A stretch of 64,000 nucleotides of DNA. Source: Diogma glabrata (lineage: Eukaryota; Arthropoda; Insecta; Diptera; Cylindrotomidae). The position numbers were made by a program, and so were the translations under genes. Positions 1 to 12,480 of the stretch are shown one piece after another; position 1 is the stretch's first letter, and every line of letters starts with the position of its first letter. Under the pieces are notes generated by a model. It was not told the origin of the DNA and did not search any database. It was given only the letters and a program-made list of their open reading frames with translations. Location of the stretch: NCBI GenBank assembly GCA_963693315.1, contig OY856186.1, positions 85,811,816 through 85,875,815 of the forward strand. The letters are read 5' to 3'.

Positions 1-2371
1 AACTATTTGAATAAAAATCAAATTTTTTTGTTGAAAAATCAAAAATAAATTAAGCATAACAAACGAAATAAGATTCTTTTTATTGTTAAAGTCATCCGCC
101 ATTAAATATTATTGTTTGGTGTCACATGATTCTGTGGATATAACATAATATAGGGCTTACGGAATATTGTATTACTCTTTCTTTTAAGCAATAATAAACA
201 CAAAATACCTGATGAGTGATACCTGATAATCGTATCCCAACTTGTTTGTCAAAAGTCAATGCTAATAAATCCTTTATGCTCGGTTGTTTGAACATGTGCT
301 AAATGAGTTAGCTTAACCGTATATAAGAAATATCTCTAAAACTGTTATCTTGCCGTTTTTGACCAATGTAAACAAAGATTTAACTAAATAAAATATATGA
401 AAATCTATTTGAATCTATATGATTGATTTACAGGTCCAACCGCGATCAAAAAACGCAAAACTAGTTAAATGGAGAATTAAGAAAGTTATCGAAGATTTAA
501 ATGTTGAAGAAAAGAAACCGAGCCTTAGAGAAATATAATCAAGTACCCAAAACCTAACTTAAAAAAGAGGTCAAAATGTCAACAATCTTATGGAATCCAG
601 CTCTGTAGTAATTCTGGGTAAAAAGAATCAAAATTCATGTACTTTGCATAAAGTTATAAACTGCAGCTAGAAATTTATTCTTCATCAAAAAGTTTTCACA
701 CTGCATAAATATTATGATGTATTCTGCAATTGGGTCTTGAATCTTTCTAAGACAATATTTTAATTTACTAGAAGTATAACTGTCACATCATATCATAACT
801 TTTGATGTAGTTAAATTGAAATCGCTTTATAAACTATGGACTAACAAAAGAAATTAAGAAAATATTAATTGAATATTTCAAATAGGCAGATAGGAATTAG
901 CGCTATTGTAAGCATTAGAAAAAAAGCTTATATGCCAAAGTTGTATCACAATCAAATGACAGGATTTAAAGTTATTGATATTAAACAGACGTTAGAGACC
1001 CCAGATTGTCCATCCTTTTATTAAACCAAGTCATATGCCAAAGTTTCACCGTGATCCCTTTTGTTTGCGTTACGCTAACTTGAGCTAGTGAGATCAACGC
1101 GTATCGTTCTTGGGTTAAAAACTTTTTAGAAAAAGCCAATTGGTTTTAATCGTTACGTAATTATATATTTTTAGCAATGGAACATATTCGATTATTATTG
1201 AAAAAGAAGGTGGTAATGTGGGAGGAGGGTGGTAATGTGGGAGGAGGGTGGTAATGGGGTAGGAGGATATTACTTTGCACAGATTATCCTATTCAAATCT
1301 AAACTGTAGAGGAAACCTAAAAGGAAATCACGGCTCAGTTGACGCATTATTTACATAGTATACAACGAAGACGCTTTAGGGAATTGAAAAATGGATAAAT
1401 AAGAATCTTTAGGGAATTCAAAAATGGATAAAAAAAAAGATCTAATGTTTCATTGAAAACCGGACAAATAATTTTAAAAATCACAATACCCTAAAATGTG
1501 CCCATAAAATAAACAAAGGATCTTAGACAAACCAATTCCTTTGATGATAAATTTGAGTTCAAATACAGCAAGCAAGACGAAAAAATATATATAAGATTTA
1601 TATAACAAAAAAAAACAAACACAAACTAGATTCAATAAAAAAAAATCGTAAATTACTTTGCTCTTCCTCCACAATCTTCTTTCATTTATTTATTACTATT
1701 ATGATTATAGGCCTAAGGAATTCCAAATCTAACCAGTTTACATGTGTTGGGAAAATAATTTCTCACCGTAGTTTCATATAAGTACAAGTACCAAATAAAG
1801 TTTTTTTTTTTTTCAAATATTTCTAACATTATTATTTTTTTATGTTTCATTTTGTTTTGTTCTTTCTTCATAAAAAACAATATTTAGTTTTCTATTCTCT
1901 TTTATTTCTCCCCATTCCTATGTTCTATTTATTTTGACTATACAAATATATGTATTGAATAGGAGCAGCAAATTTAATACGAAATGGAATTAAAAAATAT
2001 ACCTTTTGATTTATCAATCATAGGGTGATCATAAATTATTGTTTTTTAATGTATGATTGAACAAATTGATTTATAAAACGATTTTGGAATGTACTAAAAG
2101 GTATGATCAGCACATCTATGGACACGAAAAATTCCGGTTCGAGTTGTTGAATTCAGCGTTTATGCAGTGCATATAACAATAGAAATGATTAGAAGGTGAC
2201 TAACTTTAAATCCGTATTAGTTTTGACCAAAGCAATTTATTTTTAGTTTACATGAAAATCACCAGCATCGTTTAGCTGAAAATCACCAGCAACCCAATAA
2301 ATAGTTTTGCAGATGATAGTACTCTGCACAAGTCGTTCGAGGCACTTCCTTCAAAAGGAAAAATGTACGAA
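1..2371. other. Intergenic AT-rich DNA, no gene seen
   Basis: No open frame here resembles a protein family and none has exon-like borders. Besides the G-rich tandem repeat at 1209-1265, there is an imperfect 33-bp direct repeat of about 1.8 copies from roughly 1374 to 1434, each copy containing TTTAGGGAATT followed by AAAAATGGATAAA. The rest is AT-rich low-complexity sequence. Confidence 0.6.
1209..1265 (+). repeat. G-rich 19-bp tandem repeat, 3 copies
   Basis: Three consecutive 19-bp units begin at 1209, 1228 and 1247. The first two are identical (GGTGGTAATGTGGGAGGAG) and the third differs at a few positions. The strand is purine-rich with closely spaced G runs, a sharp contrast to the surrounding AT-rich DNA. 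Confidence 0.85.
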
Positions 2372-3205
2372 TTAATTAATCCCTTTCGGAGAGACGCTGC
2401 CATAAACGTGAATAAAGACGTAAAAAAAAGTCGCCGATTGGGATGACCAAAACCTGGTCAATTTCAACTCTACCAAAACACAGCTGTTGATTGTTTCCAG
2501 ATCAAAGACCGAGTTCCCCAAAGATATTTTATTCAGTATGTGTGATGAACCAATAGGTGAATATAAAAACATTCGTTTATTGGGTGTCACAGTTTCAAAT
2601 GACCTACTCTGAAACGATCATGTAATGGCGTGGCAAAAAGCGGGTCCAGAAAATTTGGGCTCCTAAATAGATGCAAAAAATTTTTCACTCCATACCATTT
2701 TCTCTGTTTGTCAAGTTTGGGGTGCTGCTTTTGTTTTCATGTTTGCCCTTTTGGACCCTGTTCAAAAGCGGGCTATGCGAATTGTGGTTGATCGAGATTT
2801 GACATCAAAACTTGATTCTTTACAACATCGTCGCACTGTTGTGACCTTGTTGTTTTTTACAAATATCATCAACAGTGCTCAGATGAAATCAACAGCATCA
2901 TGCCTCAAACTTGTTCTTACCCCCTTTCCACTCGGCAATCAGCTAGCGCAACCAGTCAAACGGTCGAGATCCCGCGCTGTCATATTGGCAGACCGCAGAA
3001 ACACTTCTTTGTCCGAACTGCATACATATGGAATAGTTTGCCAGAATCCATAGCCTCATGTGGTTTCCATCCGCAGAGGTTTAAAAAAAAGCGTTCATCA
3101 ACACCTTAGAGCGCAAGTTGTTGTGGGAGGTAGGTCTTAAAAGGTATTTGTGTTGTTGTGACACATATTGTAAACCCTATAACAAAACACTTTTTATTTT
3201 TAAAA
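2372..3205 (+). pseudogene. Non-LTR retrotransposon 'LINE-A', 3' part, decayed
   Basis: This is the C-terminal end of a non-LTR retrotransposon ORF2, downstream of the reverse transcriptase core. Readable pieces in shifting frames include KTQLLIVSRSKTEFP (about 2475), then VQKRAMRIV and LDSLQHRRTV (2760-2840), then a segment close to the C-terminal RTAYxWNSL motif near 3020. The same protein is better preserved on the minus strand at 15,475-16,271. Several stops and frameshifts make this copy dead. The 3' tail (CATCAACACCTTAGAGCGCA, then GTGACACATATTGTAAACCC) is shared with many short fragments elsewhere in the window. The clade (Jockey/CR1-like) is inferred from the C-terminal pattern only. 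Confidence 0.8.
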
Positions 3206-3585
3206 AAAACACAGCTTACACATACACGGTGCGGTGCGTTCGTTTTGACTAAAATAACTGATTAAACTGAAAAAAACAACAATTGCATACAAATTTTAGA
3301 CAATTCAGTAACCTAATCAAATCGAAATCATCTAAATTTAAATTGTTCATCATATATTATTTTTTATCAACTCGTTGACACGTTCTTTTAATCTATATTA
3401 CACCTGTTGATTTGGTGGGTTAACGTGAAACCATTCTGCCTCTGAGTCGTGTAATAAAACTGACAAAATTGCTGTTTTAATGTATTGCGAGTGTTAAAAA
3501 TTTCCAATTAATTTAAAAAAATAAGTTTCACTTTTGTTTGCATCTTTTATGAGCCGCAATCGTAAGGACTAATGACTTTAACTTC
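3206..3585. other. Intergenic, nothing recognised
   Basis: AT-rich sequence between LINE-A and the REP-B fragment. No coding pattern or repeat is recognised. Confidence 0.5.
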
Positions 3586-3589
3586 AGTC

Positions 3590-4020
3590 TGAAAGACCTA
3601 AGTATGCATTACAATTTCGAGCGTAAAGTGAAAATCTTACCCCCACTTTTTTGGTATTTCTCGACGTTTTAGGTCACTACGATTCATTACGCAAAAAAAA
3701 TATCCGTCCGTCTGCCACCGGCTTTCTAAAAATAGGTTATGTTTAAGACAAAAGACGAAAGAACGATGGGTTCGATAGCTGTACCGGAAATGGGTCAAAA
3801 AATTATTAAGTGTAGAAAATTATTAAGAAAATTTTCATACTTTTGACTTAAAAACCGTTTATTTTCAGTGATATTGAGTAGTAGCTTTGAATCTGGAGAA
3901 ATTATTGTGTTATAGGTATGTCAAAAAAAAAATTCGTTAGTCAAAAGAATGATTTTCAGATATTTGTTTCCCAATTTTTTTGAGAAACATATTATGGGAA
4001 ATATTTTCGACAAGAAACAT
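3590..4020 (-). repeat. REP-B repeat, truncated end fragment
   Basis: One end of a repeat that recurs at 19,600-20,600, 31,740-33,155 and 55,985-57,440. Hallmarks in order on the plus strand are TTCAGTCTGAAAGACCTAAG, then CTTACCCCCACTTTTTTGG, then TTCTCGACGTTTTAGG, a TCTGCC-containing segment, and a block ending near AACCGTTTATTTTCAGTGAT. It breaks off before the AT-rich minisatellite seen in the fuller copies. No coding capacity is seen. Orientation is defined relative to the 31,740-33,155 copy. Confidence 0.75.
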
Positions 4021-4457
4021 ATAATACATAATAATAAGTAAGAATTATTAGTAATTTTAAATTTTTTATTTACTTGTTTTAAGTTTCGCAATAAATACAA
4101 ATTATTATTATTATTTTATTTTTATTTAAACATAATATATATGTATATTTATATTTTTGCTCGATTAATTTCGGTTGTCACACCATTATCAAGAGCTTGA
4201 AAAATAAATACTAAGGAAAAATGATTAACCAAAATATAAAACAAAACAGTTTTTAAAGCTACTCAAATTCGAGAAAATTAAACATAAAATAATTAAATGA
4301 ACAAGTAAGAATTAAACAATAAACAATTAAAATTTAAATTAGAAAAAATCTTTAAGTAAATTAGTAACAAAATAACTAATGAAGGCAATACCATTGTGTA
4401 AATAAAGTTTATAAAAATTTGTGAAAAAACATTGCTTAAAACATGGGAAATTTTAAA
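4021..4457. other. AT-rich spacer, nothing recognised
   Basis: Extremely AT-rich, with many A and T runs. No gene or repeat family member is recognised. Confidence 0.5.
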
Positions 4458-4757
4458 TTAAATAAACAAATCTGAGCAAGTTAAAGGTGAATAAATTATA
4501 TCAGTTTGGGCGTTCAATATATTTTGATTATAAAACTGAGCTTTTCTAATTTCAAAAGATACCAAAATATTTAGTCTTAAACCTTTGTTTTCAAACTGAA
4601 GAATTTTTAGATTACTATTATTACTGAATGTACTATTATGGTTTTTCGATATTAAATGATTAGCAAACGTGGAATTAGAATGTCCTAATCTTAAGACTCG
4701 AAAATGTTCTGATGAATGTTCATGCGCTTTTTGCGCTTCATACAGAAGACCACCCAT
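4458..4757 (-). pseudogene. Penelope-like element C-terminal fragment (GIY-YIG region)
   Basis: A 99-codon frame without stops has the pattern typical of the end of the endonuclease domain of Penelope-like retroelements. NSTFANHLISKNH is followed by SNLKILQFENKGLRLNIL, then FEIRKAQ and an LNAQTD stretch. In this family the reverse transcriptase comes first and a GIY-YIG endonuclease closes the protein. Only the last part is here; the catalytic GIY and YIG strands and the reverse transcriptase were not found upstream. It is a truncated relic, but an uninterrupted one, which suggests modest age. The assignment rests on motif memory, not a search. Confidence 0.6.
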
Positions 4758-5131
4758 TCACAATTTTAGGATGGTGCATTATTTGCCACTTTACCGATAC
4801 CGACAATATTCGTTTTTGGGATCACTTGGTTGGTTTTATGTCTAATGATAATTATGTATAATAAATCATAAATTAACGTCTCTGAAGTCTGAAAATCTGG
4901 ATACCATGTGTGGTCTCCGAGTAACCTCATCAACATTTTTAAGAGATTAGGCGACAGTTAACAGGTTTGACGTGTTTGTGATTGCGTCGAGAACGTTTTC
5001 CCATCCAAAGCTAGCTTGGTAACACTATCGCTTAGCCTTTGATATAGTATGTAGAATGTTAAACATTCGAGATAGAATCAATGTATTTTATGTAGACAAT
5101 TTATGAAACAACTCAATATAATAATAGTAAA

Positions 5132-5890
5132 TTGGCGACGCAATTAAAACTTGCTATATTAAACATCCCTGTATTCGCCATAAATGCAGCATCGAGGCAG
5201 GCATCCGAGCTTAAGTGGTCTGGCAAGATAATTAATATTTTTACAGAGAACCAGCCGGGTCTAAAAGCACTTGCGTTTTCCATTAGGTCGAAAATAATGC
5301 AACAAAGCTCTAGTCTTTATATTGCGTCAGGTTCAAGAACAACATATCATAGTATAGACACCAGGGCAGAGAATCTCGGGTACGAAAAAGCTAATGAGTT
5401 AGCGAAGAGCTGCACATGGAGACACACAGGGCATTAATCACCAATTGATATATCGATAGATAGGTTAAGTTTGCTACTTAGAGAGGTTCTCCTTTAATAG
5501 AGCAACTCCCAATGGATGTGTATAGAAGGATGCAAGGTTTCCAAAATGTTTACTCTATAGGTGATTCGACAAACCACCGAATTTCAGCTAAATCTGACCT
5601 GGACAGACTTAGCATACAATGGTGGGCTACTAACAGGCCATCATTATATGAATAAACACATGGAACGGCTTGTAGTAGGAAATAATTAAACATACCGCTT
5701 TAAAGAGAGTGAGTCCCTCACATAATGGGAGAATGTTTGCCTCTCTCGGGGCTCCAAAGCGGTATGTTAGGATTAAGTTATCGACAATTTTTGCAATGCA
5801 TACCATTCAAGTACTGGTTTTTCCAAAAAGGTTTTCAGCTCTTGAACATGAGAACGGCATAAAGGACTTAGCATTTGACTTCTCATACTA
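5132..5890 (+). pseudogene. RNase H-bearing LINE, C-terminal relic
   Basis: A roughly 100-codon frame (5132-5437) reads as a decayed retrotransposon RNase H domain. INIFTENQPGLKALAFS stands where the family has an SDSQAALKAL motif, and NLGYEKANELAKS where it has GNExADELAK. Further on, at about 5600-5830, other frames give IQWWATNRPSLYE and IMGECLPLSGLQSGMLG, matching the usual ending after RNase H (a tandem His/Cys-containing segment, then C-P-L-R-x-L-G). Stops and frameshifts are frequent. It belongs to the same general class as the relics at 37,790-38,490 and 45,730-48,400, but is more diverged. Confidence 0.6.
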
Positions 5891-5942
5891 TGATTATTAA
5901 TTACAAAGTCACCTCTCCTTAAAAAAAAACATTCAAAAAAGA

Positions 5943-5998
5943 GAACGCAGTACATGTTATCTTTTTGGTTCCACAAAAAGATAACATGAACTGCGTTC
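5943..5998. repeat. 25-bp near-perfect hairpin
   Basis: The left arm 5943-5967 and right arm 5974-5998 are complementary at 24 of 25 positions around a 6-base loop (GTTCCA). The arms begin with GAACGCAGT. No gene context is apparent. Confidence 0.85.
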
Positions 5999-6000
5999 GA

Positions 6001-9000
6001 TTTGAACGAAATACTTAAATTTACTGATAAATCAAAAAACAAAAACAAATGTATACAGTTGTTTCAGATAATTCATTTACTTCAGTCCAATCGAAAATTT
6101 CGTAATTAACCAATAAAATTTTATCAAAATAAACCACAAAATCTACTGTAATTAATATAATCACCCTATTTTAGCAAGCTGCTGGTGTACAAAAAAAAAT
6201 AATGAGTAAATAATCAAATAAGAAGAAAGTATAAAATGAGCACACATGTTATTATTTTTCAATACAAAAAAAAGAGATATGAATTGTTTAACAGTGTATA
6301 GTATAAATAATCGAAATGAAATACTATAATTATATAGTATTAGTGATATTTTTAATTCTCTGGTAAATATTTATCAGATGAAACAAAACATGTTTATTTG
6401 ATGTTTAACAAAATGAGAAAGACAAACAATAATAAAAATACATCCGTACCTAAAATTGTTCTTTTCGTTTTTGTTATGTGTGATACAGATAAACAAAAAT
6501 AGGATAGACATAGCAATAGAAAGAGATAATAAGAAAGGGAATTGACCGAAATAAAAATAAAATACAAAACTCCAAAAACAAAACAAAAAAAAAGTAAGTG
6601 GAAATAGAGTCTGTGTCTGTGCGTCTGAACTCCGGTGTAAGAAATAAAACAAAAATAAATAAATTAAAAGTAAATACTACAAAAAGATATTTTTGAATTA
6701 AAGGATGATATATAAAAGGATAACACACATACAAATTTTAAAATCAATAATTCATAATGGCGATAAAACCGTTTTGTTTTAATGGAAATTTGTAAGGGTT
6801 CCCTGGTTAGTAGACCAGAAAACATACATAATGATATTAAGTGTCAGTTCGTAGGGTTGTTGTTGAATATGAGAAATATACTAATACCTAGCTGCTTAGT
6901 TTTTGAATTTAGGTTTCAACTAACGTATGATTAACTTTATTGAATTAACAATAACACCGTTTTCCATATATGTATAGAGGAAGCTATGTAATATTATTTA
7001 CAATCCTACTCTAATATGTTACCTTTCTTTTGATGTATGATAAACAACTCGTTTGAAATTCTCGAATGATCTTTCATCTTTTATCTAAAATCTTGACATG
7101 AAGTCTTGACAGGTGACAGGATTAATAGGATTTAAGCAAAAAATTGAGCTTTTAAATCAACAGTTCAAATTTACATAATTTGGTACAACTCTGCTTCTCA
7201 ACTGGGTTTAAACTTGAAAAATATTTGCACACTGGGGGTAATTATATCATCCTAATTTTCTAATTCCGTTATGGTTTTAGTAATTTGATCCAGATTTATA
7301 ACAGACAAAGTCAAATAATGTAGATACATGTCAGTAGTCAGAAGTTTTAAGAACAAAGATAATAATAAAAAGAAATGGACGACCTTCTGTGTTTAACCGG
7401 CCTTGAAATTTAATTTTGTATAATCTCATTTTTTTGTTTTGCTTATTATCATTTGGTTTTTTCTTTCTGTGGGCAAAAAAATAGTCTGCGGAAAAAACTG
7501 CGATATGACGATATGTTCGTTAAAACGACAACCGATTATCATAGCAAACGAATAACAACAAAACATCAATCATATGATTTCAATGATTTTGTTTCATTCG
7601 AATAAAAATGTATCATCTGCATATAAATATGTGTTTATGTTGGTTTTTACAAGACAATTTGATTAAATTTTATGATGAATTGTTATAAATTTTACAACAA
7701 ATATTGGTTATGTAGTCGTCTAGAACAGACAGACTTTTAGTTTTTTTTATAGAAAAATATATACGAAGAAACCCAAAAATAATTCCACTATAAAAAATAA
7801 AACTTGAACCTTTAGTTTTGCAATAACCTATACAGATATACAGACACCACCAATTCTTACTGCAAACAAAGAAAACAAAATATAAATAAAACTGTTGTCG
7901 AGAAAAAGGTATAATTTGAGGTATATTAATTTAAATATATAGGAGGAATAGTGTTTAAAGATTTAAGATGGGATGAATTAAATGGTTAAAAGATCTTAAA
8001 GTTTGAAAAGACCACAAAGAAAGTTTGTTGAAGTTTTTTATTCACTTTTAAGTACATGAAAGTCTACGGTTGCATAGATGACCGAAAGATTCTGCTTAGT
8101 TTCTAGAAAAAGGGAAGTACACCGTGCAGGTCTACCAGTTGCTCGTGCACGCTAATATTTATATTCCCTCTGCACTGGCTCTAGTGGGCGTGAATCCTAT
8201 TGACCAACCTCTTTACATGAAAATTTAAAATAAAATAACACAATCTATAGCGTGCATGAGTTAGCCACCGAGGATCTCCTGGAGGGAGAACTGCCATGCC
8301 ACCATTATCTCTATCTCGACTAAATTAACACTGCATTTGTCAATAAAAATTATAACTTTTAAAATTTCACACAAAAAAAAACAACCACAAAAAACTTAAC
8401 TCACCGCATCAGTGTCCCTTCTCAGTTTATTGGTTCTCGCACCTCTTGTTGTTGATTCGGGTACGTCTCCGTTTAAGTATTCCACCTGGTTACTAGGCCG
8501 GCCAATCGTGAAGCCACTACACCAAGTATCTTAACGCCAGTTCAAAATAAAACAACATTTATTTTAATTCTCTATAATGTTTGAATATATTTTATTTCCA
8601 ATTTCCTTTACTTTTACTTTCATTTTTTTTTCACCATATTGTTTTATTAAACCCTTAGGTTTTTCACATTTACAGTTACTAATAACTCAACTAAATAAAA
8701 TTTCCTTCGTAAATTATCATTAATTTACATTTGAAGCCGCTTTTTCAGTTGCAGCCGTACGTGCATTCATTCGTTCATTAGAAACAAATTAAGGAGAAGA
8801 ATCGTAACTGTTAAGAAATACAATTGGTTTAAAAAAAATACTGAACGAATGAATTCACGTACATACGTATTTTTTTAATAAGAATACAAACATTTTGAGA
8901 TTTTTCTTTTTATTTTCACCAAAGAAATATTCTCCTCTCTGCATAACTAGAAATTTCAAGGCCTAGAGCCCGAACAGCCCGAACTAATTTTTCAAACCAA

Positions 9001-9440
9001 AACAGTCCAACTTTTTAATGCAAAACCAATCGATCGACTACAACTTCCAACTTCCCTCCCCCCCAACTAACTAAAAGTTCTCTTAAAATTGGAAATCCGG
9101 AGTGTAAAAAACTTCATTCCTGAGAAAAAATCATTTCGTTGCATTTTTGTTTTGTAGTATTAAGGGAAAGCCAAAAGAAACATGTGAAAATTCTGTTATC
9201 TATTAACAGACATAGAGGTTTTAAATGACAACTGTACTTAAGAATTTCATAAAAGTGAAAACGGACAGGATGAGAAGTCTTTGAAAATATGGATAGAAAC
9301 ATTTTCGAACTATCAACGAGAAAAAAAGTTACAGTACGTTTGTCATAATGTTTGATGGCCATTACAGGACAGGACGAAAGGAGGAAGTCCGGCTGACTAC
9401 TTTATTCCGGAGAATCATAAAAAAAATTAAAAGCGAAAAG
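6001..9440. other. Intergenic, no gene recognised
   Basis: Mostly AT-rich single-copy-looking DNA. The block from about 8130 to 8530 is richer in GC (for example CCTAGGCCGGCCAATCG written on either strand, and CCGAGGATCTCCTGGAGG). It may be part of an old repeat, but I cannot name it. The open frames here are low-complexity and Phe/Tyr/Lys-rich, as expected by chance in AT-rich DNA. Confidence 0.5.
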
Positions 9441-9441
9441 A

Positions 9442-9505
9442 GAGCCGGGATTAAACCCACACCCCGAGATAAACTCTCAGACTCTACCAACTGAACTAGC
9501 GGGGC
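9442..9505 (-). pseudogene. tRNA-like sequence with intact A and B boxes (tRNA pseudogene or SINE head)
   Basis: Read on the minus strand, the sequence starts GCCCCGCTAGTTCAG, contains a perfect A box (TAGTTCAGTTGG) and ends with a near-consensus B box (GGTTTAATCCC). A TGAGA...TCTCG anticodon stem lies between them. The pattern resembles tRNA-Lys. The anticodon loop is two bases short and the 3' half of the acceptor stem does not pair, so it is not a functional tRNA. A T-rich tract follows about 15 bases downstream. It could be an isolated pseudogene or the head of a tRNA-derived SINE; only one copy was noticed. Confidence 0.65.
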
Positions 9506-9639
9506 GAGACGAAGATTCAGTATTTCCAATGGCATCAATGAATATTTGGGACCTGGCAGCTAAGTAATCTTGAAATCGTTGATTATGTGACTTAAACGGA
9601 AGAACAGGTGGTGTTACCACGCTACTTAAGGTTAAGGTT

Positions 9640-10480
9640 AATTTTCCGTTGTGTTTGTCGAAAGGTTTAGAGCGGTTGATTTCACAGGAGAAACCGTTTT
9701 CACTACTGTTGGGGAAGAAAGTAAGGTGGGAGCAACTTCAACTGGAAGGGTTAATGAAACGTTGGTTTCTAGAACTGGAGGAGTATTATTAGAGTTTGGA
9801 ATTTGAAGAGGGGTTATGTCCGAATCGTGGGCATGCTCTAAGAGTTTTGGGAGCGAGAAAAAGAATTTGATTCCATGCTCCCTCGACGTTTTTCCTGACA
9901 ACGACGGCAGTTGAGAAGATAGATGTCATTTTTTCCACACCCGAAACAGAAAACTCGTCACAAATGGTGATCTCTGAGTACATAAAAATCTTCAATTGAC
10001 AAAAACGCATGGGATCTTGATGAAACTTTGGTATATGATCCAGGTTCGCTTGAAAATAAAAAATCTGGATTCATTTCAAAATTGATCAAAATGGCGATGG
10101 TCTCACGAGCAGATTTCTTTAAAGATACCTGATCACTGTAGTATCTTTCAGAATCAGATTCATGAAAATTTATTACATCAGAAAATTCTTTTTAATGTTA
10201 ATAATATCATTGGCACGTATTGGATATTTTTGGCATTGGTTCATGGACACATTAGCACTGATGAGGTTATCATTCCTAATCCCAACCAAAACATATATAA
10301 AAAGAAATTATGGAGTTTAATTCCAGTTCCCATAATTACTTTGAGGACAAATTCTTCCCCAAAAATTCTATAATGTTTGTTGACAATTGTTAACTTTATG
10401 GCCCATGCAAAGTAGATTAAACGATTAAAGCATAAAGTTTTAAGCTGTGTTAAGACAATGCTAAGCAAGCACTATATTTT
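9640..10480 (-). pseudogene. Possible retrotransposon ORF1/gag-like relic
   Basis: On the minus strand, several overlapping frames look more protein-like than background. A frame near 9900-9980 contains a CFRCGKND-like zinc-knuckle trace. It is followed by a Pro/Thr/Ser-rich stretch (9640-9830, containing TPLQIPNSNNTPPVLETNV), the usual order for the end of a retrotransposon ORF1 or gag. An upstream frame (10,241-10,468) has no recognised motif. Frameshifts are needed to join the pieces. This is a weak call based on composition and motif order. Confidence 0.3.
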
Positions 10481-12299
10481 TTTTCAAAATCAAGGATTAG
10501 TTTTTTACATATCGAATTTTGATTACGTTAAACAAGAGTATCTGAATTAAATTCGAAACTGCGTTTTACCGAAAATACGTATAGTAGGTCTATATGAAAC
10601 GAGGGATGTGTGTTCAAGAAAAATGAAATCCCAAAAACAACAAAGCAAACCTGCCAACTGAATAAATATAACCCTTAGAATTTTTTTAAGGATCAATTTT
10701 GTTCTGTTTTCATGCGATGAGTAAAATGTTAAAAAGAAAATTTCCTTGAAAACTGTAAATTATGAAACATTACTATATACGCATACACTGCACTTCCATT
10801 TCTCAAACAACAACATTAAATTTTTCATTCAACTTTTTAAAAATGTAATTAAACAAATTTTAAAATCTAATTTTTATTTAACTTTTCTATGATTTCTATG
10901 ATAGATAAATAAGTTTATTAAAAAAGGGCGTTTCCGCGCCGTTTCAAATTGACGATGTCGGTGGTGTTAACCAACATTAATATCACATACATATACATAG
11001 TGAAAACTCACAACATGATAAAAACTTAGAGTACAGCTATTTTTCCTCTATCAAATAAAAATATGTTTTTTTATTTAGAATTTTTGTATTTTCGACGCTT
11101 TTCACTTTTTCCCAGGGTCATGAACTCTAAGTCAATTTTCATGCCTTACCGGAGAAAATTTTTTTATACCTATTTTGTTCCTTATTTCTTGTTGTTAGTA
11201 AATTTGGTATGAGAAATTGTCTGGTCTGGTTCAAAAATCTGGTAAATAATTTTCTCTTTTTATGTTTTTGGGAAAAGAAATGATGTGACGGTAATTTTGT
11301 TTTTCATACTATGGGAAAATTCAAGTTCAATATATTTTTAATAGCCCAAAAAATTTCTCTTTTTACAACGCATGTCTGTCTGAGCTTTATTGGTGTTGTA
11401 AATATATAGATATATTTTCGAATAAACAAATATTTTACTCAAGAGAGTATATAATTAATTTAATGTTTTGACTATTCCTAGATATATTTTTGAGCCTTTT
11501 CTATGAATTCTAGTCAATCGATTTGTTTTCCGTCTTCTGTTATTTTAATTTTTAATTTAATTTTGTAAGGAAATTTTAATTTTTTTTTGGTTTATGAAAA
11601 TTGAATTTATCACGTACACCACCATTTCACTTTACTATAGTTTAAAATTTAAAAATGTTGAATTGTAAATTTTTATAAACACGACACGAGTAAAGTTAGG
11701 AATGGGAATAGAAGCGGTCACAGAATTTATCGACTAAACTTTTTCACAATTTTCACATATGACAAGTTGTACATATTTTTATTTGATGTTAATTGTAATA
11801 AATACATAGTCTCAAATGTGTTTAGTACTTTTTTAAAGTAAAAACGTTAGCAAAGTTCTTTTTTTAAACCCAAAGATCAAAGTAAACATCATCGACTAAG
11901 CAAATAATAAACAAATCAGAAATATAATAAGCCAGGTTTTGAGTTCGTCTCGTGATAACGACAGATTGTGGTAGTCGATTAAAGGCAGAATTATTTTCAA
12001 ATTTATAGAATGCCATACCATGCAATTAAATAAGTTAGTAGAAGTCGACACATTTTTGTTGCACATTTAAAGGGGAAAATATAGTCGTTATTATATTTTT
12101 CCTTTTTGTAAGGGGAACCTTAGCTAAAAAAAGTTTGTGTTAGACAAATAAAGAAAAAGCAAATCGTTTTAAATAAAACTTTTTCCAACCCATTTTAATT
12201 CTAAGGGGTGGGTGATGTAACAGATGTTTATCTTACCTAACCCAAACGATTACCGGTAATCGTATGTTTTAGGCCAGATAATCACACCTGTTACATTAT
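10481..12299. other. Intergenic, no gene recognised
   Basis: AT-rich DNA with no plausible exons, tRNA genes or recurring repeats that I could identify. Confidence 0.5.
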
Positions 12300-12480
12300 T
12301 ACTTTATTTCCTCATAACTTAATTACAACACCACATAGAGTTCTTTTAAGAGCAAGGTTCCAAACATGGGTTCTAAGATGTTGATGTACGCAAACTGTTT
12401 AATTTTTTAATGAATGGAAAACTAACCAATAAATCCTATCAAATAATAAAATATAGCGTAGGCCATTATTTAAAGATAAC
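12300..12480 (-). repeat. REP-C/LINE-A 3'-end fragment
   Basis: On the minus strand this matches the shared tail of LINE-A and REP-C: GTACATCAACATCTTAGAAC, then AAAAGAACTCTATGTGGTGT. Just upstream on that strand is the REP-C stretch containing ATATTTTATTATTTGATAGG. It is diverged and short. Confidence 0.6.

Noticed and set aside
6374..6734. Two overlapping minus-strand frames rich in Phe, Tyr and Leu, looking like membrane proteins
   Set aside because: A/T-rich low-complexity DNA translates to Phe/Leu/Tyr/Ile strings by chance; there is no exon structure, start context or family motif.
8130..8530. GC-richer block considered as a tRNA or SINE
   Set aside because: No convincing A box/B box pair or cloverleaf could be drawn on either strand.
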